A DNA stretch of 64,000 bases from NCBI GenBank assembly GCA_018401885.1, contig JAGYKB010000004.1:1-64000 (forward strand), in the 5' to 3' direction. Below the pieces are notes generated by a model. That model had not been told where the DNA came from, did not search any database, and saw only the letters and a list, made by a program, of their open reading frames with translations. Every line of letters starts with the position of its first letter. Position 1 is the first letter of the stretch. The DNA comes from Gammaproteobacteria bacterium (lineage in GTDB: Bacteria; Pseudomonadota; Gammaproteobacteria; Pseudomonadales; Pseudohongiellaceae). The position numbers were made by a program, and so were the translations under genes. Shown here one piece after another: positions 63,350-64,000 of the stretch.

Positions 63350-64000
63350 CTAATCGCGGCGTGCCTCGCCTACTCCAGTGACCGTTGCCATGACGATTTC
63401 ACCGGATTCTGGGTTGCTTAACTCTACTTTATCGCCGATATACCCGTCGCCGCGGGCCTCCATCTCGACGGTAAGAACGACGGAGCCACGATTGACCGTC
63501 AGTAAAACACTTTCGCCGACACCAACGTGTGGCTGCATGCGCACATCTGAGTAGCGTATCACGTCACCCGGAGTCAACCGACGTTTAGTCGTTGCGCGCA
63601 TTAGTTGGCGGGGGTCGAGCACCGCATCTTGAGGCAAGCGTTCAAATATTGCCTGCACTTCGAAATTAGACACATCGAACATCGAGCCCTGCTCCACCAC
63701 CGTGGTTGCGACCAATGCATTGCTGGCGAATTGTAGGTCGCTAAGTGTAAGAGTCGTTCCTTCCCGAAGATCTCGCCTAGCTACCGAGGCGCTAATTTGA
63801 TCGGGAGTAAGCCTCTGTTGGACGCTGGCCTGTGCAAAATCGACAGACGTTCTGCGGTACGAGCCTTGCTGGATAGGTTCGCCACGAAGCACGGTCGACG
63901 TGGTGATATAAACATCGACCATCTGTGTGAGCGATTCTTGTTGTACTCGCTCCCCGCGCTTAACAGAGCGAGTAAGTGACCTACCAACAATCTCGTTGAG
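63350..64000 (-). CDS. flgA: FlgA, P-ring chaperone (partial), with extra SAF-type modules
   Basis: The frame is open to the window edge; the true start lies beyond 64000. The C-terminal part (RRLTPGDVIRYSDVRMQPHVGVGESV, then GYIGDKVELSNPESGEIVMATVTGVGEAR) is the FlgA SAF/beta-clip domain. FlgA helps FlgI assemble the P ring in the periplasm. Upstream of the usual pair of SAF motifs, at about 63533-63730, lies a similar pair at about 63731-63922, and the end of a third before that. The module thus appears two to two and a half times. Confidence 0.82.
   Translation of the reverse strand, partial: LNEIVGRSLTRSVKRGERVQQESLTQMVDVYITTSTVLRGEPIQQGSYRRTSVDFAQASVQQRLTPDQISASVARRDLREGTTLTLSDLQFASNALVATTVVEQGSMFDVSNFEVQAIFERLPQDAVLDPRQLMRATTKRRLTPGDVIRYSDVRMQPHVGVGESVLLTVNRGSVVLTVEMEARGDGYIGDKVELSNPESGEIVMATVTGVGEARRD

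Overview
The window reads as chromosome from a Gram-negative, polarly flagellated gammaproteobacterium, most likely a marine, OMG-like heterotroph. This is inferred from gene content, not a database match. The evidence is LPS inner-core genes (hldE, waaA), a single-chain glycine decarboxylase operon (gcvT-gcvH-gcvP), FlhF/FleN-type polar flagellar control, a RIO-type kinase, a TonB-dependent receptor, and DUF1501, DUF5916 and DUF3570 proteins. No rRNA, tRNA, CRISPR array, prophage or complete insertion sequence was seen.

1-4.4 kb: a PSCyt-type c-cytochrome protein (5' end outside the window) and its Tat-exported DUF1501 partner. 4.5-10.9 kb: a NodU-type carbamoyltransferase, a multi-pass membrane protein, hldE and a HI0933-type flavoprotein. 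11.0-15.5 kb: a minus-strand unit of two Tat-exported PLP enzymes, a RidA pseudogene and a secreted D-aminoacylase-like amidohydrolase. 15.9-19.0 kb: a small CxxCH protein, a DUF4266 lipoprotein, a DUF3570 protein and ApbE. 19.2-29.5 kb: TonB receptor, M20 peptidase, aldo/keto reductase, DAO-type oxidase, waaA, pepQ and a transposase-fold protein that has lost its HUH motif. 29.6-34.3 kb: the glycine cleavage operon. 34.4-46.5 kb: DUF5916 outer-membrane protein, lepB, a very long lhr helicase carrying an in-frame 12-bp repeat array, RIO kinase, an ADP-ribosylglycohydrolase relative, a probable orphan structured RNA and two small genes. 46.6-48.2 kb: an NhaC-type antiporter.

48.2-64 kb is a flagellar and surface region. 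Four sites of the form TAAA-N15-GTCGATTG (one with TAAT) lie upstream of an RTX/DUF4214 protein, a two-gene unknown cassette, flgP-flgT and flgM. They look like one sigma-28 (FliA) regulon. The flhA-flhF-fleN-fliA operon has an exact sigma-54 site (TGGCAC-N5-TTGCA). The inferred cascade is sigma-54, then the flhA operon including FliA, then the FliA sites, with FlgM as brake. Two proteins of unknown function end the fliA operon.

The most unusual item is the RTX protein at 48229-50622. It contains a serralysin (M10)-like domain in which the zinc motif HExxHxxGxxH is replaced at every ligand and at the catalytic Glu, and it appears to be expressed with the late flagellar genes. Other unusual items are the HUH-less transposase relative, the Tat-exported PLP-enzyme operon with a broken RidA, and the orphan RNA unit at 45.56-45.88 kb with a 13-nt match to the 16S rRNA tail complement. 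FlgA also appears to have a repeated SAF module.
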